DNA of 22,585 bases from Methylococcaceae bacterium (GTDB lineage: Bacteria; Pseudomonadota; Gammaproteobacteria; Methylococcales; Methylococcaceae). The DNA lies in assembly GCA_012026715.1 (NCBI GenBank), contig VEPB01000581.1, positions 1 to 22,585 of the forward strand, written 5' to 3'. The translations under genes and the position numbers were made by a program. This document shows positions 1-7,008 of this stretch, one piece after another. The first letter of the stretch is position 1. Each line of letters starts with the position of its first letter. The notes under the pieces were generated by a model that did not search any database, had not been told where the DNA came from, and was given only the letters and a program-made list of their open reading frames with translations.

Positions 1-527
1 AGCAAGGTTTGTCGACCCTTCAGGGCATCGGCTTTGATCTCTGCGACCAGATTGCCCCGAGCGCGTCGCCACAGCACCACGACGCGACGCGCCCGATTCC
101 ATCCCGATAGTTGCAGCATGGCTCCCACCGCGTCGAAGCCCTGGCTGACCGGTTGCCAGCCTGTTCGACTCGCGCCGTGAGCACTGCCGCTCGATCAGGC
201 GTTTGACCCCTCTCGTCTGACGCAGCTTGAACAGATGCCCTCGAACAGCCCCGAGACCTCAAGAAACTCCGCGAAGAAGGCCAACTGCCCCAGCGCCGTG
301 GCGCTCCCGGCCTCATCCCAGCGCACCTGAAACCGGCCGCCGGGCGTGCTCAGGCGTAACTCGCCCCCATCTCGACCCTGTTCGACCAGGGCAGCATCGA
401 CCGCTTTCACCGGCGCTTTTTGCTCAAACTCCAATTCACCCATTGGGTGAGCCTCCTCTTCTACATCAAACCCGCGTCAGCCCTCAGTTTGCGGCAACTG
501 CAGGGGGCGCAACAGACGAAAATAGGG
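1..527 (-). mobile_element. IS1380-like element, left copy, internally deleted and frameshifted transposase
   Basis: Read on the minus strand, an ATG at 443 follows a strong GAGGAGG ribosome site and opens about 60 residues of transposase N-terminus (MGELEFEQKAPVKAV). The reading then passes straight into an LFKLRQT..GVKRLIE stretch and later WNRARRVVVLWRRARG. These are segments I associate with the middle and C-terminal half of IS1380-family transposases, so a large internal part is missing and the frame is broken. The element end appears to lie near 527, reading CCCTATTTTCGTCTGTTGC inward. The same sequence, with the same deletion junction, recurs in inverted orientation at 22169-22585. Relative to that copy this one has about 10 extra bases near 165-175. 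It continues beyond the window, so the far terminus and any target duplication cannot be seen. The element is not expected to encode a functional transposase. Family assignment is from recalled motifs. Confidence 0.7.
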
Positions 528-554
528 TCAACATACAAACCCACGGAGCCTTCC

Positions 555-920
555 ATGAAAAAACGGTTGTCCTGCCTGCTGCTGGCGTCCTCTACCCTTC
601 ACGCCCACGGTCCCACGCCGAAAAAAGTGCAGGAAAGCTTGGAAATCGATGCGTCCGCCGACAAGGTCTGGGCGGTGGTCAAGACCCTCGGCGATCTGGC
701 CCGGTGGAATCCGGCCATCAGCAAAAGCGAGGGCGCCGGACCCAACGATCGCGGCGGCCGGGAGCGGCAGCAGGGTCGAATGGAAGAGCCGGCTGTACCG
801 GGGCGATACCGGCAACGAGCCGCCGGAAACTCTCAACGACGCGGCGGAGGTCAAAGCCATGCGGAGCTTGATCCGGACCGGCCTCGATCCGTTGAAAAAA
901 CCGTCGAAGGGGGCGCTTGA
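555..920 (+). pseudogene. mxaD: mxaD-like SRPBCC protein, decayed (internal deletion plus frameshift)
   Basis: An ATG at 555 with a GGAG site follows the IS end. It opens a signal-peptide-like start and then HGPTPKKVQESLEI..ADKVWAVVKTLGDLARWNPAI, which matches the N-terminus of MxaD, a periplasmic SRPBCC protein of the methanol dehydrogenase (mxa) cluster. After about residue 65 the frame breaks. The C-terminal part (SRVEWKSRLYRGDTGNEPPETLND..EVKAMRSLIRTGLDPLKK) continues in another frame from about 755. A second slip at the run of six A near 895-900 would restore VEGGA and the stop at 918-920 if one A were added back. MxaD is usually about 170-180 residues; the pieces here sum to about 120, so roughly 55-60 residues are lost. 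The slip could be a sequencing error, but the internal loss could not. Adjacent to a beta-propeller fragment, consistent with a former PQQ/methanol-oxidation neighbourhood. Confidence 0.75.
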
Positions 921-922
921 CC

Positions 923-1085
923 ATGGTGGTGCCAGCCTGGTGTTGGCTCGGCGGGCTGGCATTGCTGTTCGCATCCTCCGGGGTGCGCAGCGATACGGTC
1001 TACGTGACCTTGGAACGGAATAACGCGCCGGCGGTGCTCGACGGCGCTTCCGGCGAACTCAAGCAGACCGTGCCAGCGGGATGGA
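923..1085 (+). pseudogene. N-terminal fragment of a YVTN-type beta-propeller protein
   Basis: An ATG at 923 lies just 3' of the mxaD remnant stop. It encodes a signal-peptide-like stretch (WLGGLALLFASSGVRS) followed by DTVYVTLERNNAPAVLDGASGELKQTVPAG. That is the first blade of YVTN-family beta-propeller proteins, several of which occur beside PQQ-dependent dehydrogenase genes. The similarity stops at about 1080, where the sequence runs directly into the 3' end of the minus-strand phosphatase gene, so most of the protein is missing. A rearrangement junction is therefore inferred at about 1080-1092. What the intact gene did, and whether another copy exists, cannot be told from here. Confidence 0.55.
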
Positions 1086-1091
1086 GCGGAT

Positions 1092-1802
1092 CTATGCGGA
1101 GAGCACCACGACGGAGACATTGTCCCGGGCACCGTGATCGAGCGCGGCCGCGATGAGCCGGTCCACGCGGGTCTGGTTATCGGATTCGGTGGCCAGGATG
1201 TCGGCAATCGCGCTATTCGACACTTCGCCGCTGAGGCCGTCTGAGCAAAGCAGCAGGGTGTCGCCGTCGCGCCAGCGCTCGTCGATCACATCCACCTGCA
1301 GCGGCGCGCCGTCGGGGCCACCCACGCCCAGAGCCTGCAGGATGACATTGCGGTTGGGATGGGTCGCCACCTCGTCGGCGCCGATGAGGCCGGAGGCCAG
1401 CAAGAGCTGGACATAAGAATGATCGCGGGTGAGCTGCCGGAGGCCGGTGCCGTTCCACAGATAGGCGCGGCTGTCGCCGACCCAGGCGATCTGGTAGCGG
1501 GCATTGTCGAAGCGGACCGCGACCAGGGTCGAACCCATTTCCGGAGCTCCTTCGCCGCGGGCGACCGCCGCCACGATGGCCTGGTGGCAGGCTTCGACCG
1601 CCTGGTCCAGTCTGGCGCCGCCGCGGATCTGGCGTTCCAGTTCCTCCACGACGATGGCGCTGGCCACTTCTCCGCCCTCGTAGCCGCCCATGCCGTCGGC
1701 GACCGCCCACAGTTTCAGCTCCGGCTGGGACAGGCAGGCATCCTCGTTGTGGTCCCTGACCAGGCCGGGGTGGCTGGCGCTTGCAAAGTCGATCGCTTTC
1801 AT
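1092..1802 (-). CDS. PP2C-family Ser/Thr protein phosphatase (PrpC/PppA/Stp type)
   Basis: A stand-alone cytoplasmic PP2C phosphatase of 236 residues, the usual size for bacterial PrpC/Stp1 proteins. All main metal-binding motifs are visible: RDHNEDA (16-22), VADGMGGYEGGE with the catalytic Asp at 36, GSTLVAV, AWVGDSRAYL, LTRDHS, LLLCSDGLSGEV and the C-terminal ARDNVSVVVL. It should remove phosphate from Ser/Thr residues using two Mn/Mg ions. The start at 1802 was chosen over a longer ATG at 1904 because it has a GGAAGAGG ribosome site 7 bases upstream and the PP2C fold begins immediately; the longer version would overlap the preceding gene. It is the last gene of the kinase/FHA-transporter array, 46 bp after the DUF4359-like gene, and is the natural antagonist of the kinase at 5295-6980. 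Its 3' end abuts a truncated beta-propeller fragment, so any native terminator has been lost or lies elsewhere. Confidence 0.93.
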   Translation of the reverse strand: MKAIDFASASHPGLVRDHNEDACLSQPELKLWAVADGMGGYEGGEVASAIVVEELERQIRGGARLDQAVEACHQAIVAAVARGEGAPEMGSTLVAVRFDNARYQIAWVGDSRAYLWNGTGLRQLTRDHSYVQLLLASGLIGADEVATHPNRNVILQALGVGGPDGAPLQVDVIDERWRDGDTLLLCSDGLSGEVSNSAIADILATESDNQTRVDRLIAAALDHGARDNVSVVVLSA

Positions 1803-1848
1803 GGTTTGCCTCTTCCAGAACATGGCGCGATTCTCCGGCGGGAACGGC

Positions 1849-2172
1849 TCAGGGCGATTGGCGCTGAGGCTTTTCCAGCACGATGAAATTGTTGAGTACC
1901 CCAATGGCGCGGAAATGCTCCGTTCCCAAGGTGGTGTCGTAGCTGCTGAAAATCACGTAATCGTGACGCGCGGTCTGGCTGGCCATCACGGTCCCGGCGA
2001 AGCCCCCCAGCAGTGAGCCCAGGGCGCCGGTCAGCGGGTCGCTGCCCTTTTTCCCGACCTCCTGCTGGATCTCCTGGCTGCAATAGGCCTGATAGCGGTC
2101 CATGTCGGGATTGGTGTAGGCCAGCAGCCCCACCAGACAGACCACCACGAGTACCCACAAAACGGTCTTCAT
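1849..2172 (-). CDS. DUF4359-like small membrane-anchored protein
   Basis: A 107-residue protein with one N-terminal hydrophobic segment (about 2-19, TVLWVLVVVCLVGLLAYT), immediately followed by NPDMDRYQAYC, a glycine-rich stretch (about 47-60) and DYVIFSSYDTTLG..FRAIGVLNNFIVL. The NP..Y..Y motif after the membrane segment and the later DYVIFS.Y.T...GVL..F pattern resemble DUF4359 proteins, whose function is unknown to me. The bulk is predicted to lie outside the cytoplasm. The ATG at 2172 has a GGAGG ribosome site 7 bases upstream, which supports this start. It sits 33 bp after the metallopeptidase gene and 46 bp before the phosphatase gene, so it is almost certainly co-transcribed with both. 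No catalytic motif is seen. Confidence 0.72.
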   Translation of the reverse strand: MKTVLWVLVVVCLVGLLAYTNPDMDRYQAYCSQEIQQEVGKKGSDPLTGALGSLLGGFAGTVMASQTARHDYVIFSSYDTTLGTEHFRAIGVLNNFIVLEKPQRQSP

Positions 2173-2205
2173 CTCTAGCCTCCGGTTGCGATTGGGTGGA
2201 TCGGA

Positions 2206-2982
2206 TCAGCGAACACCCTGTTGCTGGGCCACCATCCGCTTGATGGTGTGGAATTCGGCGGAATCCCGCGGAGCCGCCGACGATTGGTCGCCCAGAATCT
2301 GCTCCAGAGCCAGGATGCGGCTTTCTCCGGCAGATGCCGCGCCGCCGTCCACATGCAGCCGGCGCGCCACATTGAGCATGGAACTGGGTTCGTAGCCGCT
2401 CGCCTTGAGGATGGATACGCCAACCCGGTCGGCCTGCATCTCCTTGGCGGGGTCCAGCTCCTGGACCAGCGAGCCTACTCCCTGGCGGCGCACCGAGCGC
2501 GAGGAGAATACGCCGAACCAGTCGTCGCTTCCCGATGCCGAAGACGCGCAAAAGTGGCCGGACAGTTCGTGGCCCATTTCGTGGGCCAAGACTGCGGCGA
2601 TTTCCGATTCGTTGTCGGCCAGGTTGAAGACGCCTTCGGTGACCACCATGGTGCCGTTGCCGATGGAAAAGGCGTTGGCGGCCAGATTGCGGGCCACCAT
2701 CACCGACCAGTCGAAACGGTTGCCGCCGGCAATCCCCCGAGCCAACCGGTCGGCCAGCTGCTGCAGATAGCGGGTGAGCGGATCGCCACTGCTGCGAAGC
2801 GGCCATTCCCGCTCGATCCGCTGGCGCATGGCCTGGGCATTCTGCAGTTCGCCGTAACACCCCCCCGCAGCCGCCATGGGCGACCGGGAATTGAGCAAGG
2901 CACCGAACAACAAAAGGCTTAATATCATCAGCCGTCTTGATGGTGACTGTCTTTCAACAGGGATCGAAAGCGGCAGGCTCAT
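2206..2982 (-). CDS. M48-type zinc metallopeptidase, exported (BepA/LoiP-like)
   Basis: A 258-residue protein with an N-terminal export signal: basic PSRR, a hydrophobic core at about 19-30 and small residues before Cys42 (AAAGGC). This is a weak lipobox, so it may be a lipoprotein or a normally cleaved periplasmic protein. The M48 core is complete: VLAHEMGHELSGHF with the HExxH zinc site at 134-138, and the third ligand Glu in EMQADRVGVSILKASGYEP (Glu181). An upstream N-domain (about 45-125) has the MVVTEGVFNLADNESEIAAV lead-in typical of the family. Periplasmic M48 enzymes such as BepA, LoiP and YcaL degrade or quality-control outer-membrane proteins. The start at 2982 has no clear ribosome site; an internal ATG at 2928 is possible. 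It follows a 313-bp gap with three hairpins and is 33 bp from the DUF4359-like gene. A role in the turnover of envelope components of this cluster is inference. Confidence 0.9.
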   Translation of the reverse strand: MSLPLSIPVERQSPSRRLMILSLLLFGALLNSRSPMAAAGGCYGELQNAQAMRQRIEREWPLRSSGDPLTRYLQQLADRLARGIAGGNRFDWSVMVARNLAANAFSIGNGTMVVTEGVFNLADNESEIAAVLAHEMGHELSGHFCASSASGSDDWFGVFSSRSVRRQGVGSLVQELDPAKEMQADRVGVSILKASGYEPSSMLNVARRLHVDGGAASAGESRILALEQILGDQSSAAPRDSAEFHTIKRMVAQQQGVR

Positions 2983-3022
2983 GGACGGTCGATGGTCTCG
3001 GGTGGAAAGTCGGATGGATGCA

Positions 3023-3124
3023 GGACGGGAGCGTAGCCCCCGTCCATCGTCCTCGTTGAAGGAAGCGCTGAATCAGTCCATCCCGGATTTTTCAGCGCCC
3101 GTCACCGGAAAACCCGGTTTCCGG
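3023..3124. repeat. Cluster of three inverted repeats in the gap between lipoprotein and peptidase genes
   Basis: In the 313-bp gap 2983-3295, which holds no convincing gene, three hairpin-forming repeats lie almost end to end. 3023-3045 is GGACGGG/CCCGTCC, extendable to 10 pairs with one mismatch and a 3-base loop. 3065-3098 is a perfect 8-bp pair GCGCTGAA/TTCAGCGC with an 18-base loop. 3105-3124 is CCGGAAA/TTTCCGG with a 6-base loop. None is followed by a T-run on either strand, so they are not classical intrinsic terminators. They could be mRNA processing or stabilising structures that set different expression levels for the upstream and downstream halves of the array, or REP-like elements. 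Confidence 0.6.
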
Positions 3125-3295
3125 CAAATCAAAAACTCAACGACTTGACGCAGCCGCATGGCGGTACGTTCCTGCGCCGCCGGAACCGCCGATTCGATCA
3201 GCGGCTCCCTGACAACCCCGTCGCTGCACAAGCATCCGAACCAAGCAGGGCTCACGCTTGCGGCGGCGGCGCGAATGCAAGCCGAAAAGCCGCCG

Positions 3296-3943
3296 TTACT
3301 TGGTCACCACGAAGGTCGATTCGTCGGTGTCGTAGCTGCTGCCCGCCTTTACCTTGTGCTCGACCACGTAGGTTCCCGGATTGGTGTTCTTGGGCAGCGG
3401 GATGCTGCCATCGGCCGCCCAACCGCCGGCCGCACGCTGCACCGAAGCCGCCGGGAGCTCGGTCAACACCTTGCCGTCCTTCTTCAGCGTCCAGTTCTCG
3501 GAAACGCTGGTGGAAGGCACGCTGGGCGGCAGCATGACCGAATAGTCGGTGGTCAGCTTGACGGTGTCTCCCGGGGCGACCGACGTCGGGGTGCTGGAAC
3601 CCTTGCGGATCTTCACCTGGACGCTGTCCACCGGCTTGGTAAGACCGTACATGGTCTGATCGGCCTGGGCGGAACGAACCTGTTCGGCCTGATATTGGGA
3701 TAGCTTGACCGCGCCCCAGCCGGCCACCGCGCCGACCGCGCCGCCGATGGCCGCACCTTTGGCGCAACCGCCGGCGCTGCCGCTGGCGATGAAGCCGGTC
3801 AGGCAACCCAGGGCGGCGCCGCCCACGGCACCGCCGGCGGCGCCTACGGCCTGGTCCTTGCCCTGCTGGGTGGCGCAACCGCCGACCAGCAACGGCAGGG
3901 CGACGAAAGCGGAAGCGAACTTGAGCTTGATGGATGTCGACAT
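3296..3943 (-). CDS. Glycine-zipper outer-membrane/periplasmic lipoprotein, hypothetical
   Basis: A 215-residue protein beginning with a clear lipoprotein signal: Lys-rich n-region, hydrophobic core and LVGGC lipobox (Cys23). Residues about 32-80 are a glycine/alanine-rich zipper (GAAGGAVGGAALG, then GGCAKGAAIGGAVGAVAGWG), a pattern common in small outer-membrane lipoproteins that insert into or span membranes. The rest (about 100-215) looks like a beta-sandwich: KIRKGSSTPTSVAPGDTVKLTTDY, NWTLKKDGKVL and PGTYVVEHKV, reminiscent of Ig-like or CARDB-like adhesion domains. It starts 29 bp after the vWA gene, so the two are probably co-translated from one transcript. No enzymatic motif is seen; a structural or partner role for the vWA protein at the cell envelope is inference. 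The gene is followed by a GC-rich inverted repeat (about 3263-3297) without a T-run. Confidence 0.82.
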   Translation of the reverse strand: MSTSIKLKFASAFVALPLLVGGCATQQGKDQAVGAAGGAVGGAALGCLTGFIASGSAGGCAKGAAIGGAVGAVAGWGAVKLSQYQAEQVRSAQADQTMYGLTKPVDSVQVKIRKGSSTPTSVAPGDTVKLTTDYSVMLPPSVPSTSVSENWTLKKDGKVLTELPAASVQRAAGGWAADGSIPLPKNTNPGTYVVEHKVKAGSSYDTDESTFVVTK

Positions 3944-3972
3944 GATGGTTCTCCTTGTGTGTGGGTTGAGGG

Positions 3973-5205
3973 TTAATTGGTTGCGCCGGGGTAGCCGGGG
4001 TTGATCGGTGAACTTCCCGTGCCGCTCGGGTAACCCGAGCCGGCTGGGGGAAGTCCGGTCGCCGGGGCGCCGGCCGGAACGTCACCGCCGGCATTGTCGA
4101 AATACGGCGAGCTGACGCCCGGCGGCAGCGGCGGCATGGCCTGGTTGAGCTGCTGGATGATCTGGGTGACGGCCGGCACCGGCGGCGCTTCGATCGCCTC
4201 GAACTTGGCATTCTCGAAGTTGAACTTGCCGCTGCCGGACGGGTATTCCACGCCCAGCTTGAACGAGTGTTCCTCCCCGTCCACCGGGAGGTAGGAGCGG
4301 AAGGTCACTACATAATCGCTCTGGATGACGTTCTGGATCTGCTCCACCGTGGCCTGCATCCGTTCCACCGCCTCGCCGATGAGGTAGTAGATGCCGAAGG
4401 AGTTTTTGGAGATGGACTCCAGGTTCTTGAAATACTTCTGGCTGACCCGCGAATAGGCCAGGGAGTAGACCGGAACCGGAATCGGCAGGTTGGTGATGCG
4501 GGTGTTGAGTTCTTCCCGCGACAGCGCGCTGCCTTCGTCGAGACCATCGGAAAACACCACGATGGCGCAGGACACGACATGGCTTTCTGCGCCCGCCGCC
4601 GCGACGCCCTGGGTGGTCATGCCGCACATCTGCATGGCGGCGCCGATGCTGTCGTACAGTCGAGTCTTCATGCCGTCGGCGCGGACGTCCATCAATCGCC
4701 GTCCCAGCGCTCCGGGATCGCGCTCGAAATTCGACACCATGTCATAACCGTCCTTGGTGTCGCGGATCGACAGAATCGCCACCTCGTCCTGCGGCCGCTT
4801 GCTGTCGATGTAGCGGGCGCTGGCCCGCAGTGCCGCCTCGAACGGCAGGCCGGCCATGGACCGGCTGGCATCCAGCACGATCACGGTGCGGGTGGCCTCC
4901 TGGGTTTGCCGGATCGGCTGGATCATGAACTGGCGCTTCATGGGATTGTAGGCCTTGCCCTTGACCATCAGCCCGATGTTCATCTCGTTGAGATTGACCA
5001 GGGGCTGCTGGTTCTGATCGAAGGTGCGGAAATAGACCCGCACGTAGGGATAAAGGCCGTAGTTGACCTTGAAGATCTTGAGTCCGTAGCCGCCGGGTTC
5101 AGCGCCGGCTGCGGCGCTGAACAGCAGCAGCGAGAACAGGGCCGAGACCAGCATCCAGGCAGGGCTCCTGCGGGATGAAGGGGAGGCGTTCAACATCATA
5201 GGCAT
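3973..5205 (-). CDS. Secreted von Willebrand factor A (vWA) domain protein
   Basis: A 410-residue protein with a signal peptide (RR near 12, hydrophobic core about 17-31, probable cleavage at AGA-EP near 35). An N-terminal beta-rich region (about 40-105) precedes a vWA domain (about 106-300) with a complete MIDAS metal site: VIVLDASRSMAG (Asp112, Ser114, Ser116), Thr181 in GMKTRLYDS and Asp220 in VVFSDGLDEGS. Such domains bind a divalent cation and mediate protein-protein contacts. The tail after about 350 is Pro/Gly-rich (PPLPPG, GYPSGTGSSP), probably disordered. The start at 5205 has a GGAG site and gives an immediate signal peptide. The same frame stays open far upstream through the kinase gene, but that extension is an artefact of high GC. 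It lies 89 bp after the kinase gene and 29 bp before the lipoprotein gene. It may be an extracytoplasmic sensor or scaffold; the partner is unknown. Confidence 0.88.
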   Translation of the reverse strand: MPMMLNASPSSRRSPAWMLVSALFSLLLFSAAAGAEPGGYGLKIFKVNYGLYPYVRVYFRTFDQNQQPLVNLNEMNIGLMVKGKAYNPMKRQFMIQPIRQTQEATRTVIVLDASRSMAGLPFEAALRASARYIDSKRPQDEVAILSIRDTKDGYDMVSNFERDPGALGRRLMDVRADGMKTRLYDSIGAAMQMCGMTTQGVAAAGAESHVVSCAIVVFSDGLDEGSALSREELNTRITNLPIPVPVYSLAYSRVSQKYFKNLESISKNSFGIYYLIGEAVERMQATVEQIQNVIQSDYVVTFRSYLPVDGEEHSFKLGVEYPSGSGKFNFENAKFEAIEAPPVPAVTQIIQQLNQAMPPLPPGVSSPYFDNAGGDVPAGAPATGLPPAGSGYPSGTGSSPINPGYPGATN

Positions 5206-5294
5206 GGCGGAATCTCCGTCGAGTGGTCCTTGGGGTTGGTGTGGCTGGTCGAATGAACGCTGTCGCGCCGGCTTGGCGTGGCGACAGCCCGGTT

Positions 5295-6980
5295 TCAATC
5301 TGTGCGGCGGCTGCCCTCCCTCTGAATGGTGAATACGGGCTCGGAACTGGACGACGAGCCGGACGACGACCCGCTGCTGGCCGTCGACGGCTCGCGCCGG
5401 GGCGGTTTGGGAATCGCGGTCGTGCGGCGCGGCTCGATGGACCGGGGCGGTTCGTAGGCCGGCACCGGATCGGGTTCGCGGCCCTTCAGGAAATCGGAGG
5501 CGCGCACCGGTGCCTGGGCCGGCGTCACGGCGGCGGGCGGGCTCACCGGCAGATTTGGCGACGCGGCCGTGGCGGGCGGCACCGCGACCGCTGGCTGGAC
5601 GGCGGTGACCGGAACCTGCTGGTCCGGCTGCAGGGGCGGCTGGGCGCTCATGGCCGGTGGCTGCTGTGGGGGCGTGACCGGTTGCTGCGGCTGAATCGCG
5701 GTCGGCGGCGGGGTGGCAGACTGCTGCGTCACCGCCGTCTGGGGCGGCTGGACGGGTTCCGGCTTGGACCAGTAAAAGTAGCCGCCCACGGCCAGCGCCG
5801 CCAGCACCATCGAACCGATTGCGATCGGAATCAATGGGCTGCTCCTGGGTGCCGCGTGGGGAATGGCGATGGAGGGCGCGGTGACGTGACCAACCCCGGC
5901 GCCGGTCGGAGTGCTGGGCAACCTCAGGCTGGCGGAATTGCGCACAGTCGCGGCTTCCTGCCGGCCGATGGCCACGGTGCGGTCGCTGTCGGCCGCCGTC
6001 GGCTGGGATGCCGGTGCCACGCCGCCATCGGCCGCCTCCAGCGCCCTGGCAAACTCCTGCATGCTCTGGTGGCGGTGGTTGACGTTGAGGTTCAACGCCT
6101 TCAGCAGCGCCTGGTCCAGCGTCGGCGAAACGCCGGGCACGATTTCGGAGAGCGGCACCAGTTCCTTGCCGGCGATCCGCTCGTGGGCAGCCGGAGGGTT
6201 CCTGCCGCTGAGTAGCGCATAAATGGTGGCGGCCAAGGCATAGATGTCGGAACGCTGATCGGTGCCGGTCCCCATGGCCTGTTCCGGCGGGCTGAAGCCG
6301 TGGGTCGCGGCGCGTCCCAAGGTCCGGGTCATGGTGCTGGGATCGGACTCCTTGGCGATGCCGAAGTCGATCAGCATGATGCGGCCGTTTTCGTCCAACA
6401 GCACATTGTCCGGCTTGAGGTCGCGATGGATGATGGGAGGGTCCTGGGTATGCAGATAGATCAGCACGTCGCACAGCTGACGCATCCAGGGCAGCACCCG
6501 CGCCGGCGGCAGCCGGCCGTCCGGGGCGCTCTTGCGCGCGCTGCCGAGGGTGCGGCTGCCGCCGAACTCCAGCACCAGGTACATCATGTCGTCCTTTTCG
6601 GTGCGATCGATGATGTCCGGGATGGCCGGATGGTTGAGCCGGCTCAGCAGGGAAGTTTCGTACTCGTCGAACATCAGCTTGGGCACTTCCTTCAAGGCCC
6701 GGCGCTTGCCGCTCAACCGCAGGTCCTCCACCAGGTAGGTGGCGCCGAAGCCGCCCTTGCCCAAGACCGACATGACCCGGTAGCGCCCGGCGATGACATC
6801 CCCTTCCGAACACAGCCAGCCGAACACCCCGCGAATCGTGCCGTTGCCGGTGAAATCGAGGTGGGCCATTTCCTGGCGGCATTTGCCGCAGCGGTATTCG
6901 CGCGCCGGCAGCTCGGCCAGCGGATTGACGGTGCCGCAGGCCGGACAGACGCGGACCTCCTGCTGCTCGGAAGTGCTCAT
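5295..6980 (-). CDS. Membrane Ser/Thr protein kinase with N-terminal zinc ribbon and Pro-rich outer tail
   Basis: A 561-residue Hanks-type kinase. Residues 12-34 form a CPAC..CGKC zinc ribbon (Cys12, 15, 31, 34). The kinase domain spans about 67-315 and is intact: GKGGFG (74-79), Lys97 in ALKEV, HRDLKPDN with catalytic Asp187, DFG at 205-207, PPE at 231-233 and SDIYALAATIYALLSG. The activation segment carries several Thr/Ser that could be autophosphorylated. A single membrane helix (about 384-404) separates the cytoplasmic kinase from an outer tail rich in Pro, Gln and Ala, ending in a Ser-rich stretch. The start at 6980 follows GGAGAA by 8 bases; a longer ATG at 7040 would overlap the transporter gene. 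It lies 28 bp after the FHA-ABC gene, so the transporter is the prime candidate substrate, as with PknF and Rv1747 of mycobacteria. The phosphatase at the end of the array is the likely antagonist. Confidence 0.94.
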   Translation of the reverse strand: MSTSEQQEVRVCPACGTVNPLAELPAREYRCGKCRQEMAHLDFTGNGTIRGVFGWLCSEGDVIAGRYRVMSVLGKGGFGATYLVEDLRLSGKRRALKEVPKLMFDEYETSLLSRLNHPAIPDIIDRTEKDDMMYLVLEFGGSRTLGSARKSAPDGRLPPARVLPWMRQLCDVLIYLHTQDPPIIHRDLKPDNVLLDENGRIMLIDFGIAKESDPSTMTRTLGRAATHGFSPPEQAMGTGTDQRSDIYALAATIYALLSGRNPPAAHERIAGKELVPLSEIVPGVSPTLDQALLKALNLNVNHRHQSMQEFARALEAADGGVAPASQPTAADSDRTVAIGRQEAATVRNSASLRLPSTPTGAGVGHVTAPSIAIPHAAPRSSPLIPIAIGSMVLAALAVGGYFYWSKPEPVQPPQTAVTQQSATPPPTAIQPQQPVTPPQQPPAMSAQPPLQPDQQVPVTAVQPAVAVPPATAASPNLPVSPPAAVTPAQAPVRASDFLKGREPDPVPAYEPPRSIEPRRTTAIPKPPRREPSTASSGSSSGSSSSSEPVFTIQREGSRRTD

Positions 6981-7008
6981 GGATGTTCTCCGGCGTTCGG
7001 GCGGGCGG

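Noticed and set aside
1803..1904. 34-residue N-terminal extension of the PP2C phosphatase
   Set aside because: It overlaps the preceding DUF4359-like gene, and the ATG at 1802 has a better ribosome site right before the PP2C fold.
1799..2860. 353-codon minus-strand frame over the peptidase and DUF4359-like genes
   Set aside because: It is a shadow of two genes with clear motifs and ribosome sites; its own sequence is low-complexity Arg/Gly-rich.
5206..6882. Open frame continuing the vWA gene about 560 codons upstream through the kinase gene
   Set aside because: It overlaps the kinase in another frame, is Arg/Gly/Pro-rich shadow sequence, and the vWA start at 5205 has a ribosome site and signal peptide.
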